DNA from: Oceanobacillus senegalensis
Lineage (GTDB): Bacteria > Bacillota > Bacilli > Bacillales > Amphibacillaceae
Reading direction: 5' to 3'
Length of the DNA stretch: 40,365 bases
Assembly: GCF_900176885.1 (NCBI RefSeq)
Contig: NZ_LT839648.1
Span: 4,004,434-4,044,798 of the forward strand
The translations under genes were made by a program, and so were the position numbers. The first letter of the stretch is position 1. The number at the start of each line of letters is the position of its first letter. Below the pieces are notes generated by a model. It was given only the letters and a program-made list of their open reading frames with translations. It ran no database searches and had not been told where the DNA came from. Positions 10,101-17,714 of the stretch are shown one piece after another.

Positions 10101-10717
10101 AACTAGAAGATGAGCAAGATGATAATGAATCTCCTACAGCGAATGCTGATGATCAAACATTAACAGTAGGAAATGATATCGAACTTACACCTTCTCAAGT
10201 AGCTGAAGATTCTGATGCTGATGACCTATCATTTGTAAGTGATTCACTTGAAGTATCAGGATCTACTGAAGCAGTTGAAGCTGCTGTTGAGAATGGTAAT
10301 TTAGTTATTACTGCTGACGAAGCAGAAACTGGTTCTGCTACAATTAGTGTAGAAGTAACTGATGAAGATGATATTGTTGAGGTTACATTCGAAGTAACTG
10401 TTCAATCAGAATTAGAATCAGCAGAAGCTGAGGTTAGTGCTGCTATTACAGAGCATGAAGATTTAGAACTTGATACAGCTCCGTCTTTCAACTTTAAAGA
10501 AGATGTTTCTTCAGATGAAGTTCAAAATGTAGCTGATGCTATTGAAAATACAGATCTTTCCGATGTAAAAGTTCAAGCTGAAAATTACGCTAATGATGAA
10601 GAGGGATTAAAAGAACTACTTCAAAACTTAGCAAATAATGATAATTCTGATGTAGGTGAATATGCTACTTTAGTTGAGGCACTTCAAACTGCCTATGGAA
10701 TTGAAAAAGAAGTATAA
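7136..10717 (+). CDS. S-layer protein with three N-terminal SLH domains
   Basis: A 1193-aa exported surface protein likely to form the paracrystalline S-layer. The signal peptide is residues 1-31 (Lys/Arg-rich start, long Ala run, TATLA end). Three SLH domains lie at about 35-85, 93-145 and 153-205, each with a degenerate SLH motif such as ISRAEFAVMV. A long Asp/Glu-rich beta-type region follows; it is extremely acidic, which suits high-salt surroundings. Residues about 999-1091 resemble a cadherin/Ig-like repeat (SPTANADDQ ... ISVEVTDEDD), followed by a short helical tail. ATG 7136 is chosen because GGGAGGAAT precedes it and the signal peptide begins there; a 21-codon upstream extension has no signal character. 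It has a strong promoter candidate and terminator and is monocistronic. Confidence 0.93.
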   Translation: MAKDKLTRKAFATTAAAAVAATAVVPTATLAADVSFPDVENDSNNGWYKDAVNLLAGNNILQGDEDGNFNPKDSIDRASAAEVLRKALDLPVEGTEDFSDVDSSDWFYDAVRAASPEVFEGNDEGEFMPKKVLTRQEAAKAIVDAYGLEGSANLDSFVDADQVADWAKDYAEVAVANGIMEGKPGNFFAPTDDISRAEFAVMVKRAIDATTETEITNVSALTDDGHVLLVEFNSPITSIDKSEISIFESDSKERVGVESVELASDGLSAEIILYDNTDWRAEDEIKTLTDYTLQIGELVTEFNRPEFVKNRVVEIDIEDREFDVLTSNGTTVTVEVPGAFDDLDLQTILGEEVSVWYNDRNELVNYEVQTEAIYDSIEITEDDEIKLLTEDKEFDVSDEKFEDDDTEDKFHFYVNGEKENINEFVGSEFNFAKVAFDRAGDIAYVSAYNLEEFLIVEEVKDNEVVGIEGVGTGGAFDAKDATIIKDGKVTSLEDLEAGDVLFFNNDADNGDGFAEVYNNTVSGEIETVYNEAIKVDGEVYDFTFAEDAEDLGLTYQGAVYVNDKGETETLDNDAAEELQAAGDVTLFFDRAGNLVYVDGELADVETNEFSAVITDFATDSNFGDTIVQLEAYLENGEETLRQLTLGNLDTITINGEPYDINNDDTDASDDDYVVDVVGTDLVVFNTVAEKDAYKEAVEAEEETSSPVALVDLSSPEGKLAIFHLDDNENIEEIELFDSNATDEGVVENFTETVEPGDRYVDGKRLLSDTVVFDATDVEDGDYDVDDMSVTTWEDYNGSDINDVDYIYNEDNEVIALIINSTTTTDTVYEGAVITNVLENPDEEVIEVSAFVNGEKVTLDVDEVDEEINKGDYVVFEFDTNNDELVTAIYTDDFSKNQESYEFEDFVVEDQIVDEVNIGKNQVTMVNGETYDLVSGGLVLDATDEDDITRESLSDLRDSNIKVTVVLDEEGSNFAKYFVFEEIDANQYEELEDEQDDNESPTANADDQTLTVGNDIELTPSQVAEDSDADDLSFVSDSLEVSGSTEAVEAAVENGNLVITADEAETGSATISVEVTDEDDIVEVTFEVTVQSELESAEAEVSAAITEHEDLELDTAPSFNFKEDVSSDEVQNVADAIENTDLSDVKVQAENYANDEEGLKELLQNLANNDNSDVGEYATLVEALQTAYGIEKEV

Positions 10718-10766
10718 TATATTCGAGGGTTAAATACCATTCTACCTTGAAATTAAATGTATGAAG

Positions 10767-10802
10767 AAAACCCTGTGGAGAGGAGTCTCCGCAGGGTTTT
10801 TC
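10767..10802 (+). terminator. Terminator of the S-layer gene
   Basis: AAAACCCTGTGGAGA pairs with TCTCCGCAGGGTTTT (one G-U pair) around GGAG, and a T-tract follows. Confidence 0.95.
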
Positions 10803-11173
10803 TATATGTCAACTATTATTACTTTGTTCGATATCCCTATTATTCGCGCTATTTGTATTAACGATACACCATTTAAGGCTTTCAGCTTTCTTAATATTTA
10901 GTTCTTATATCTTCCCTGGAATAGGTGACTAGACCTACTATATTTTAAGTTTTACCAGAAAACATAACTGGAACTGATTCGCTTGATGGCTATAGATATA
11001 CTTTCCTCTGGCTACTTCAATAGCAAATAAACAAAATTGTCCATTAAACAGACCCCATATATTCGATAGGATTTTGATATATGAAAAATTCTATGTTTTC
11101 TCAAACAGCATGTCTAATTATGATAATTCTTTCATATCATATAATAGATTACTAAATTAAGAGGAGAGATAGA
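10803..11173. other. Intergenic region before the ureohydrolase gene
   Basis: No gene or repeat seen. TATAAT at 11140-11145 is a possible -10 box, but no clear -35 is present. AGAGGAGAGAT before 11174 is the ribosome site of the next gene. Confidence 0.4.
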
Positions 11174-12136
11174 ATGACAGAGAAACCGAAATTTGGACCA
11201 ATTCATTATAGTAATGCACCAAGATATACGGGTATTCGAACGTACATGAAGCTTCCTCACACGACGGAGACGGATGGGGTAGATATGGCAGTTGTTGGAT
11301 TACCGTTTGATACAGCGGCCAGTTATCGTTCTGGGGCGCGATTTGGTCCGTCTAGTATACGAGAAATATCCATGCTTCTTCGTCCTTCCAATGCATTTCA
11401 TAAGATTAATCCTTTTGACCATTGTTCTGTGATAGATTATGGTGATTTACCGTTAATTCCGGGCCACATCCATGAATCCTATGACATTATGGGGGAGCAT
11501 TATGCGAAACTAGCAAAAAATAAAATCATCCCTATTGGGTTAGGTGGGGACCACTCGATTACGTTGGGTGAATTGCGAGGTTTGGCGGAGGTTTATGGGC
11601 CATTAAGTCTTGTCCACTTTGATGCACATGGGGATACCTGGGATAACTACTGGGGCAAGAAATATACGCATGGAACGCCGTTTAGAAGAGCGACAGAAGA
11701 GGAAATTATTAATCCGAATACATCGATACAGATAGGGTTAAGAGGAACGGTTTATGATCCGAATGATATGGATGAAGCAAAAGATATCGGGTTTGACGTA
11801 CTTACAACGGATGATGTTAAAACGATGTCCGCTCAGAGCCTTTCGGAACGAATTCAAAATAGGGTGAAGGATACGCCTGTGTTTTTAACCTTTGATATTG
11901 ATTGCTTCGACCCTGCCTATGCTCCTGGTACTGGTACACCGGAGCCAGGTGGACTGACGAGTTATGAAGGCATCAATTTTGTGCGACATTTACCAGATGT
12001 TCATTATGTTGGTTTTGACTTAGTGGAGGTATTGCCAGCACTCGACCATGCAGAAATCACTTCCCAGCTAGGAGCTAATATGGTTTATGAATTTATTTCT
12101 TTAATTGCGCGTCAAAAGAAACAAAACTCTATCTGA
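11174..12136 (+). CDS. Ureohydrolase: agmatinase / guanidinobutyrase family
   Basis: Binuclear manganese hydrolase that releases urea from a guanidino compound. The metal ligands are all present: H127 (GGDHS), D150, H152 and D154 (FDAHGD), D241 and D243 (DIDCFDP). At 320 aa it is longer than B. subtilis SpeB (about 290). Its N-terminal part (PRYTGIRTYMKLPH, MLLRPSNA) is closer, from memory, to Pseudomonas guanidinobutyrase/guanidinopropionase than to SpeB, so the substrate may not be agmatine. The sodium symporter 62 bp downstream on the same strand probably imports the substrate or a related compound. Family assignment is firm; the substrate is inference. Confidence 0.9.
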   Translation: MTEKPKFGPIHYSNAPRYTGIRTYMKLPHTTETDGVDMAVVGLPFDTAASYRSGARFGPSSIREISMLLRPSNAFHKINPFDHCSVIDYGDLPLIPGHIHESYDIMGEHYAKLAKNKIIPIGLGGDHSITLGELRGLAEVYGPLSLVHFDAHGDTWDNYWGKKYTHGTPFRRATEEEIINPNTSIQIGLRGTVYDPNDMDEAKDIGFDVLTTDDVKTMSAQSLSERIQNRVKDTPVFLTFDIDCFDPAYAPGTGTPEPGGLTSYEGINFVRHLPDVHYVGFDLVEVLPALDHAEITSQLGANMVYEFISLIARQKKQNSI

Positions 12137-12198
12137 CATGCTTAAACAACATATGAACGGTAATCGTATCCATAAATCGTATAAAGGGGCGGTGCATT

Positions 12199-13593
12199 TT
12201 GACCGGATTTGATTTCTTTATGGTCATTTTTTATTTTGTCGTACTCATTTCCATTGGTTTTATTAGTTCTCGGAAAATTAGAAGCCATGCCGATTTTGTA
12301 GTTGCTGGTAGAAGATTGGGCTATGGCTCATTTATACCAGCCATGGCAGCGGTCGTACTTGGTGGGGCTTCAACCTTTGGGGGTACAGCATTAGGTTATC
12401 AATATGGTATATCCGGTATGTGGATGGTCATGATGATTGGACTAGGAATTGTGGGCTTAGGATTATTCTTTGCTAATAGGCTCAGTGAATTAAAGATATT
12501 TAGTGTAAGTGAGTTGCTAGCAAATCGATTTGGAATTAGTAGTCGGCTCTATAGTGCGATTGTGATGGTCGTGTACAACATTATGGTGATGGTAACGTCC
12601 ACCATAGCTGTTGGCGTTTTATTTACTACTATATTTGATTGGTCACTTTTCTTTTCCATCGTTATAGGTGGTATCGTTGTAGTTATTTACACATTACTTG
12701 GTGGCATGTGGGCGGTTACGATGACGGATGTGATGCAGTTTTGGGTAATGACTATTGGGCTGATTGTCATTTTATTACCTGTTAGTTTTTTTCAGGTAGG
12801 TGGAATAGATGGGATTACCTCTAGGGTTGATGAGGGATTCCTTTCCCTTTCTAATATGGGATGGAGCACCGTCTTTGCTTATTTCTTGTTATACTTCTTC
12901 GGCATGATGATTGGACAAGATGTATGGCAACGAACATTTACTGGTAAAAGTAAGGAAGTCGTCCGAAAAGGTACCATCATGGCAGGGATTTATTGTGTCA
13001 TCTATGGAATAGCTGGAGCCTTAATAGGAATGATGGCTAGTGTCATCATTCCGAATCTTAGCGATCCCCAACAAGCATTGCCAGCCTTAATCATCAACAT
13101 TCTACCAACTGGATTAATCGGACTAACGATAGCAGCTGCTATCTCTGCAGCGATGTCTACCGCCTCAGGTACGATGATGGCTGCTTCCACCGTTTTTGTA
13201 AACGATATCATTACTCCATTGAAGAATATCACGGATGAAATGAGTAAAATTAGGTTAACAAGACTAATGATATTAATCGTAGGAATAACAGGTATCATTA
13301 TTGCAGCAGAGCTACAAAATATCGTAGTTGCTCTTGACCTTGCATACGCTTTACTATCCGGAACCCTATTTATCCCGATTATTATAGCGCTATTTTTCAA
13401 ATCAGTTCCAAGGAAGGTTGTTCTAACCGCGATGTTAGTCAGTTCCCTTGTTGTAGTCACTGATTTAATGGTGGAAGGAATTACTTCACTGAATGCGATT
13501 ATTTATGGATTAGCTGCAGGATTAATTGTGGTATTGATAGGGAAGGTGATAGTAAAGGAACGAGGGAAGTCGGAGGTTGCTCAAGGAGAATAA
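12199..13593 (+). CDS. Sodium:solute symporter (SSS family)
   Basis: A 464-aa integral membrane transporter with about 12-13 hydrophobic segments. The N-terminal region (SHADFVVAGRRLGYGS, then a Gly/Ala-rich helix GGASTFGGTALGYQYG) is the typical SSS first-helix signature. Sodium-coupled uptake is assumed from the family. It starts with TTG at 12199 behind AAAGGGGCGGTG. It lies 62 bp after the ureohydrolase and is probably cotranscribed, ending in the terminator at 13624-13667. Its last 12 codons and the following 70 bp are duplicated at 21266-21376. Confidence 0.92.
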   Translation: MTGFDFFMVIFYFVVLISIGFISSRKIRSHADFVVAGRRLGYGSFIPAMAAVVLGGASTFGGTALGYQYGISGMWMVMMIGLGIVGLGLFFANRLSELKIFSVSELLANRFGISSRLYSAIVMVVYNIMVMVTSTIAVGVLFTTIFDWSLFFSIVIGGIVVVIYTLLGGMWAVTMTDVMQFWVMTIGLIVILLPVSFFQVGGIDGITSRVDEGFLSLSNMGWSTVFAYFLLYFFGMMIGQDVWQRTFTGKSKEVVRKGTIMAGIYCVIYGIAGALIGMMASVIIPNLSDPQQALPALIINILPTGLIGLTIAAAISAAMSTASGTMMAASTVFVNDIITPLKNITDEMSKIRLTRLMILIVGITGIIIAAELQNIVVALDLAYALLSGTLFIPIIIALFFKSVPRKVVLTAMLVSSLVVVTDLMVEGITSLNAIIYGLAAGLIVVLIGKVIVKERGKSEVAQGE

Positions 13594-13623
13594 ATAGAAG
13601 GGTATTTCAATGATGTGTCTAAT

Positions 13624-13667
13624 TAAGAGTCCTGCTCAGGGGTTTTCTGAGTTAGGTCTTTTTTTTA
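13624..13667 (+). terminator. Terminator after the ureohydrolase-symporter pair
   Basis: AGTCCTGCTCAG and CTGAGTTAGG(T)CT form an imperfect stem, followed by eight T. A second copy lies at 21333-21376. Confidence 0.75.
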
Positions 13668-13740
13668 GGGGACACGAGGTCAGTTTCATCGGTCCACTTA
13701 GTCGGTAATAACTTGACCAAGATATCTGGTCCTGTGTCCC
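13668..13740. repeat. Palindromic element, type A copy 1
   Basis: A 73-bp element with inverted ends GGGACACGAGGTCAG and CTGGTCCTGTGTCCC. The centre, CGGTCCACTTAGTCGGTAA, is shared with the copies at 14253 and 16428. The GGGACAC/GGTCAGG termini resemble REP sequences linked to Y1 (RAYT-type) transposases in other bacteria; no such transposase is in the window. Confidence 0.8.
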
Positions 13741-13932
13741 TTATAGAAATAGAAGGAAAACTATATATTCATAAAAAGATAGATGTTTCTCATGCCGGAT
13801 CTATTTAATAGTTATTATCAATATAAAGATGGATAGAAAATGGAGGATACACGCTTTAGATTAATCGTATTATATTCTAATATGAAAGTTTTATAAAAAA
13901 TTCTTAGTAGTGGGTTGGAAAAATTAAACAAT

Positions 13933-14250
13933 CTAAAATTCCTTCCGATATAAATAATGTTTTTTCATAATCGAATATACAATATTCACCAACCTATGCT
14001 CCACATACACCATTGCCTGTTTCTTTTTTCTCCCTTCTTCTGATAATACACATGCATAATAAGATTTACATCTTTTCTAATTTGAGTCAAAGCAAGAGAG
14101 TAGAATGCATTATTTAAATCACGGTTTTCCAACTTATTGGCGTATTGTTTAGATGTTTCGCCTGAGCTGTGTTCGACTGCAGTGATTCAGAAGTCTTTGC
14201 AAGTTTACTGTTATTTGGGAAACGATTTATGTCACCGATATTGGCAAACA
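13933..14250 (-). pseudogene. IS110-family transposase remnant (C-terminal domain)
   Basis: Minus-strand reading in three frames reconstructs the C-terminal (Transposase_20) part of an IS110-family enzyme: ANIGDINRFPNNSKLAK, then ITAVEHSSGETSKQYANK and NNAFYSLALTQIRK, then KKQAMVYVEHRLVNIVYSIM ending at a stop at 13933-13935. Frameshifts separate the pieces, near 14190 and at the A-run around 14035. The 5' part is missing, and the type A element at 14253 marks the break. It is non-functional. Confidence 0.85.
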
Positions 14251-14252
14251 AC

Positions 14253-14324
14253 GGGACATGGGTCAGGTTCCTCGATCCACTTAGTCGGTAATAATTTGGA
14301 TCAAGGTATTTGTTCCTGCGTTCT
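14253..14324. repeat. Palindromic element, type A copy 2
   Basis: GGGACATGGGTCAGG opens and TTGTTCCTGCGTTCT closes it, with the shared centre ATCCACTTAGTCGGTAATAA. It sits exactly where readable IS110 sequence ends, so it inserted into, or formed a junction with, the dead transposase. Confidence 0.75.
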
Positions 14325-14442
14325 TATACTAACTCCTCCATTAATTATCCGGAATGGCATTATAGATTCTTAGATAGTTAATAGAAAGTTGACGGGTTGT
14401 TAAAGTGTCAAATTTCAATAGTAGCAAGGGGTTAGAGGGTTT

Positions 14443-14564
14443 ATTATTTACTTTTAGTAGGAGAAAGTACTTTCTTTGTGGACTATTATGTCAATGAATT
14501 TTAATTTTTGATATTCTTAATCAGTAGATTGGGTTTTGGGATGAAGAACCTGACCCTGTGTTCC
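14443..14564. repeat. Palindromic element, type B copy 1
   Basis: About 120 bp closely similar to 22510-22618: both share GTAGGAGAAA..., GGACTAT, TTTTTGATATTCTTA-type tracts and the closing AACCTGACCCTGTG. The left boundary is indistinct. The element ends two bases before the stop codon of the M14 carboxypeptidase and could serve as its 3' end. Confidence 0.7.
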
Positions 14565-14565
14565 T

Positions 14566-15612
14566 TTATTCTCCTTCGTCAGTGTACTGCGTTGGTAAGG
14601 TATCCCAAATACTAATATCCGCCGAATTAATTGAACCATCGGCTATGGCCTGAATGGCTGCCAGCATTGCATCGGTACCTTGTTTAATTAAATATCCATT
14701 TGTTTTTTGTCCCAGAATAGAAGTGGTGTTAGGAGAGTCGGTCATCCCTCTATTTTCAAAAAGGATGGTCGGGATATCATAGTGAGTAGCAAAATGATTC
14801 CGAGCGTTTGACGTGAGAGTGCTTTCTGATCCATAACGTGCAAACGTACCATACCCCTTCGATTCTACTGCCTCATATAACACCGCTCCAAGTTTCTTCG
14901 ATTTCTCAAGAACGTCATCCGTGACACTGCTTGTTGGGTAAAGCAGGGCTCCAGAGACAAGCTCGCCATCCTCCGTGACGCGGTTTGCTATCTGATGATG
15001 GAAGTCAATCGCGTAGTCGATGTCATATTTTTGGAGAACTTCTGTATGCAGAGCCTCTGTTTCGGGCTGGGATTTGGAATTATGGGTACGGTTTAAATTA
15101 ATGCCTGCTGCATTGTTTCGCGTCTGCATGCCTTCGAATTGCAGGTGGGAGGTATCCCAATTCACATCACCCGCTGCTCCATCCGGGTTCAAACGTGGCA
15201 CAATCAGAACATTTACTTGATCCAGCCAGTTCTGCACTTGCTTACTATTTGAACTAAGTTTACGTATAACTTGTATTGCCGATTCGGTGACAAGCGCCTC
15301 ATTACCATGCTGCTGTGTAAGCATCAGAATGGTCGGATTGCTTGGATCATTTCCAGCCTTCACTAAATGAAGATCCCGACCCTTAATCGATTGGCCGAAT
15401 ACTTCCACTTCAATATTTTCTGATTGCTGATCCGATTTCTGAAGAAAATTCGCTAATTCTTCGTTACTAGTCAATCTTTCAATTTTTACCTCTTGGTTTT
15501 CATTTACATCTGGACCTTTCACCTCCGCATTTACCGGGCTAAAGGTAGGCGTAACAACCAATGTAATTGCTAATGTAGCAGCAACTCCTAGCTTGATGTT
15601 TCCTTTTTTCAT
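14566..15612 (-). CDS. Secreted zinc carboxypeptidase, M14 family
   Basis: A 348-aa exported metallopeptidase. The signal peptide is about residues 1-29 (KKGNIK, hydrophobic stretch, PVNA). The catalytic domain is about 70-335, with zinc ligands H102 and E105 (QQHGNEA) and H205 (IDFHHQ), substrate-binding NLNRTHN (172-178) and catalytic E286 (LFENRG). It removes C-terminal residues from peptides outside the cell; specificity cannot be read. ATG 15612 is preceded by AAAGGAGGGTC; a nine-codon longer frame would start before this ribosome site. It is divergent from the DinB-like gene. The stop codon lies two bases from a type B repeat. Confidence 0.93.
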   Translation of the reverse strand: MKKGNIKLGVAATLAITLVVTPTFSPVNAEVKGPDVNENQEVKIERLTSNEELANFLQKSDQQSENIEVEVFGQSIKGRDLHLVKAGNDPSNPTILMLTQQHGNEALVTESAIQVIRKLSSNSKQVQNWLDQVNVLIVPRLNPDGAAGDVNWDTSHLQFEGMQTRNNAAGINLNRTHNSKSQPETEALHTEVLQKYDIDYAIDFHHQIANRVTEDGELVSGALLYPTSSVTDDVLEKSKKLGAVLYEAVESKGYGTFARYGSESTLTSNARNHFATHYDIPTILFENRGMTDSPNTTSILGQKTNGYLIKQGTDAMLAAIQAIADGSINSADISIWDTLPTQYTDEGE

Positions 15613-15776
15613 ATTATTAGACCCTCCTTTATTTATCACTTTTATGATATATATTCTTGGAAATCCACCTTATGAAGAAAATGTGTTCCAGAGGGAGGAT
15701 GGAAGCAAACTATTAGAGAATACTATAGAAGTAGTTTACTATTTTTAATAGATTAGATTAAGAAAAGGAGAATGAT

Positions 15777-16247
15777 GTGACGATGAACGAAGAAATGATT
15801 TTTAAGCAAGTTGAATTAGTTAGGAAAAATACATTGAATGAAATGGAAAACCTATCAGAAGAACAGGCAGATCTAATGCCAGAAGGATTCAATAATAATA
15901 TCCGTTGGAACTTAGCCCACATTTACACGGTGCAAAATATTTTACTAGCGAAATTTGGCGGAAAGGATATTGAAACACCTTCTCGTTATTTGGAGTTGTT
16001 CGCCCCAGGGACAAGGCCAGCTGATTGGCAAGGTGAGGTACCGACACTTAATGAGGTGAAGCAAATTCTTGAAGAACAGCCGGCAAAACTAAAGGAAGCT
16101 TTAGCCGGCCAGCTGGATGAAAAAGCTGCCGAACCGTTTAAATCACTATCAACTGTAGGCGAGATTCTAACTTTCACGATATATCATGAAGGAATGCATG
16201 TGGGAACAATCAAAGGGCTAAAAAAAGCAAACAGCGTGGCAAAGTAA
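15777..16247 (+). CDS. DinB-superfamily protein
   Basis: A 156-aa four-helix-bundle protein of the DinB/YfiT fold. The metal-binding triad is visible: His in WNLAHIYTVQ and the two His of YHEGMHVG near the C-terminus. Members act as metal-dependent thiol-linked enzymes or have no known role; nothing here fixes the reaction. AAGGAG at 15765-15770 fits GTG at 15777; an in-frame ATG two codons later is an alternative. A terminator follows at 16351. Confidence 0.85.
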   Translation: MTMNEEMIFKQVELVRKNTLNEMENLSEEQADLMPEGFNNNIRWNLAHIYTVQNILLAKFGGKDIETPSRYLELFAPGTRPADWQGEVPTLNEVKQILEEQPAKLKEALAGQLDEKAAEPFKSLSTVGEILTFTIYHEGMHVGTIKGLKKANSVAK

Positions 16248-16350
16248 TAACGAATAGTTTAATAACAGATTATTCATATTGAAAGAATTAGAGAGATTAA
16301 AGAGACCTACCGTTGATTAAGATGCTAAAGCCAGGTTACCTGCGTTAAAA

Positions 16351-16389
16351 AAAGAGAAGAGAACCTCCAGTGGTTTCCTTCTCCTTTTT
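16351..16389 (+). terminator. Terminator after the DinB-like gene
   Basis: GAGAAGAGAACC pairs imperfectly with GGTTTCCTTCTC, followed by TTTTT. Confidence 0.7.
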
Positions 16390-16427
16390 GGTTGTTTTCT
16401 CAGAGATTGTTGTTTAAGGGACACGGG

Positions 16428-16526
16428 GGCAGTTTGATCGGTCCACATAGTCGGTAATAACTTGACTAAGGTATTTGACCCTGGATTCCCTATACTAACG
16501 GGACGAGGAACCTGACCCTGCGTTCC
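16428..16526. repeat. Palindromic element, type A copy 3 plus type B tail
   Basis: GGGACACGGGGGCAG to TTGACCCTGGATTCCC (16428-16490) is a type A element with the CGGTCCACATAGTCGGTAA centre. It is followed by GGACGAGGAACCTGACCCTG (16501-16520), the closing end of the type B family, which touches the C1 element starting at 16528. Confidence 0.75.
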
Positions 16527-16527
16527 A

Positions 16528-16679
16528 ACAAACGTTTGAACTAGTGTCAGGATAAGCCAAATAAGTTAAACATTTTACCTTATTCGACCAATTTGAAAGA
16601 GTAATAGGTTCATTGGATTGCTATTTCGACAGGGGTTTGTCGATGGAATAAGAGAGGGATCAATGTATCAAACGTTTGT
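16528..16679. repeat. 152-bp CAAACGTTTG-bounded element, copy C1
   Basis: Begins ACAAACGTTTGAACTAGTG and ends ATCAAACGTTTGT; the terminal 12-mers are inverted copies and each contains a perfect 10-base palindrome. The interior carries CGACAGGGGTTTGTCG, a hairpin conserved in all four copies. No coding frame is conserved. It lies about 130 bp upstream of the RpiR-type regulator. Confidence 0.85.
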
Positions 16680-16810
16680 TTTAAAGTGTCAGGCTAAGTT
16701 TAAAAAGCCGCCGTCTACGGGGATAGCAGTGAGGCTCTGCCCCAAAAACTCCACACTCACCACTGTATATCCGTTCACCGTTCATGTATAATAAATGTAA
16801 TAGAGAAATG

Positions 16811-17602
16811 ATGAATGAGAGTGACGGAATCGTGATAGATATAAACAAGTTAATCCAAGGAAAGAATTTAACAGAACTAGATGTCCAGGTTTTAAATTAT
16901 ATTGTGCAGAATATCGATACAGTTCTATACAAAGGTGTCCGTGAAATTGCTAAAGAGAATTACACATCTCCAGCAACGGTTATTCGCTTATCAAAAAAAT
17001 TAGGCTATACAGGATTTGTCGATATGTATTATCAACTTGTTCCTCTAGTAAATAGCGCAAAATTACAACAAACGGAAATAATTGGTGATTTTCCGGAGAT
17101 TCGGCTGCAGGATTTTTTCGAATATAATACAATGGAAGAGATAGAGCTTTTTATCGAAAAGGTTTTACATTTAAGACAAAATTTTATTTTCATTTATGCA
17201 ACTGGTTTCTCGGCGATTGTTGCAGAGTATTTATATAAAAAGTTACTCGTCTTAGGAAAGAAGACCATTATTGCCAGTGGAACGGATTCCATAGGAGTTT
17301 TTGAAAATAATTTGGAAGACATTGGTGCATTAGTAGTGATATCAAAATCTGGTGAAACACAACAAGTAATAGACAAATTACATGCAGCCAAAGAGCATAA
17401 TATCTTTACTGTATCGTTTACGAAGGAAACAGATAATCGTACAGCTGAAATAGCCGACCTTGCCTTTAAATTATTCGATAACAACAAGTTGGATGATCGG
17501 AATATGTTGCCAAATATTTTCTTTCCAAGATTGGTAACTTTGTTTGAATATATTTTAAAAGTACATTTTGAACAATTGAATAAAAATAATGATGAAGAGT
17601 GA
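16811..17602 (+). CDS. MurR/RpiR-family regulator of the alpha-glucoside PTS operon (MalR/GlvR-like)
   Basis: A transcription factor with an N-terminal RpiR helix-turn-helix (about 1-75; recognition region TSPATVIRLSKKLGY) and a C-terminal SIS sugar-phosphate-binding domain (about 105-240; VVISKSGETQQVIDKL). By position it matches B. subtilis GlvR (MalR), which activates glvARC. The start is uncertain: a frame opens at ATG 16784, but TATAAT at 16787-16792 could be a -10 box overlapping it, so ATG 16811 or GTG 16832 are more likely. GTG 16832 best matches the family N-terminus. The stop overlaps a perfect inverted repeat (17602-17630) in front of the PTS gene. Confidence 0.9.
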   Translation: MNESDGIVIDINKLIQGKNLTELDVQVLNYIVQNIDTVLYKGVREIAKENYTSPATVIRLSKKLGYTGFVDMYYQLVPLVNSAKLQQTEIIGDFPEIRLQDFFEYNTMEEIELFIEKVLHLRQNFIFIYATGFSAIVAEYLYKKLLVLGKKTIIASGTDSIGVFENNLEDIGALVVISKSGETQQVIDKLHAAKEHNIFTVSFTKETDNRTAEIADLAFKLFDNNKLDDRNMLPNIFFPRLVTLFEYILKVHFEQLNKNNDEE

Positions 17603-17630
17603 AACATGTTTCAAAATTTGAAACATGTTT
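17602..17630. promoter_or_regulatory. Perfect 29-bp palindrome between regulator and PTS gene
   Basis: AAACATGTTTCAAA and TTTGAAACATGTTT are exact inverted arms around one A. It may be the operator bound by the RpiR-type regulator, or, with the T-rich sequence after it, a weak terminator. It starts at the stop codon of the regulator and lies about 20 bp upstream of the promoter candidate at 17649. Confidence 0.6.
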
Positions 17631-17648
17631 TTTGTATACCTGAAACTA

Positions 17649-17677
17649 TCGACATGAATTTATTTACGCTGTACACT
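17649..17677 (+). promoter_or_regulatory. Candidate promoter of the PTS operon
   Basis: TCGACA, a 17-base spacer and TACACT: one and two mismatches from the sigma-A consensus, as expected for an activator-dependent promoter just downstream of an operator. Confidence 0.35.
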
Positions 17678-17714
17678 AATTATCGTAAACAGGAGATTCA
17701 CTGGAGGTGTAAGA

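Noticed and set aside
13002-13460. 152-codon minus-strand frame
   Set aside because: Lies wholly inside the symporter gene in antisense; no start signals and composition reflects the opposite strand.
14137-14373. 78-codon plus-strand frame
   Set aside because: Crosses the IS110 remnant in antisense and the type A repeat; chance frame.
16528-16679. C element as a simple rho-independent terminator or a TetR-type operator pair
   Set aside because: The end palindromes alone could be operators, but a 152-bp unit repeated four times with identical spacing beside unrelated genes is not explained by one local regulator, and there is no T-tract.
17194-17607. 137-codon minus-strand frame
   Set aside because: Antisense shadow of the RpiR-type regulator.
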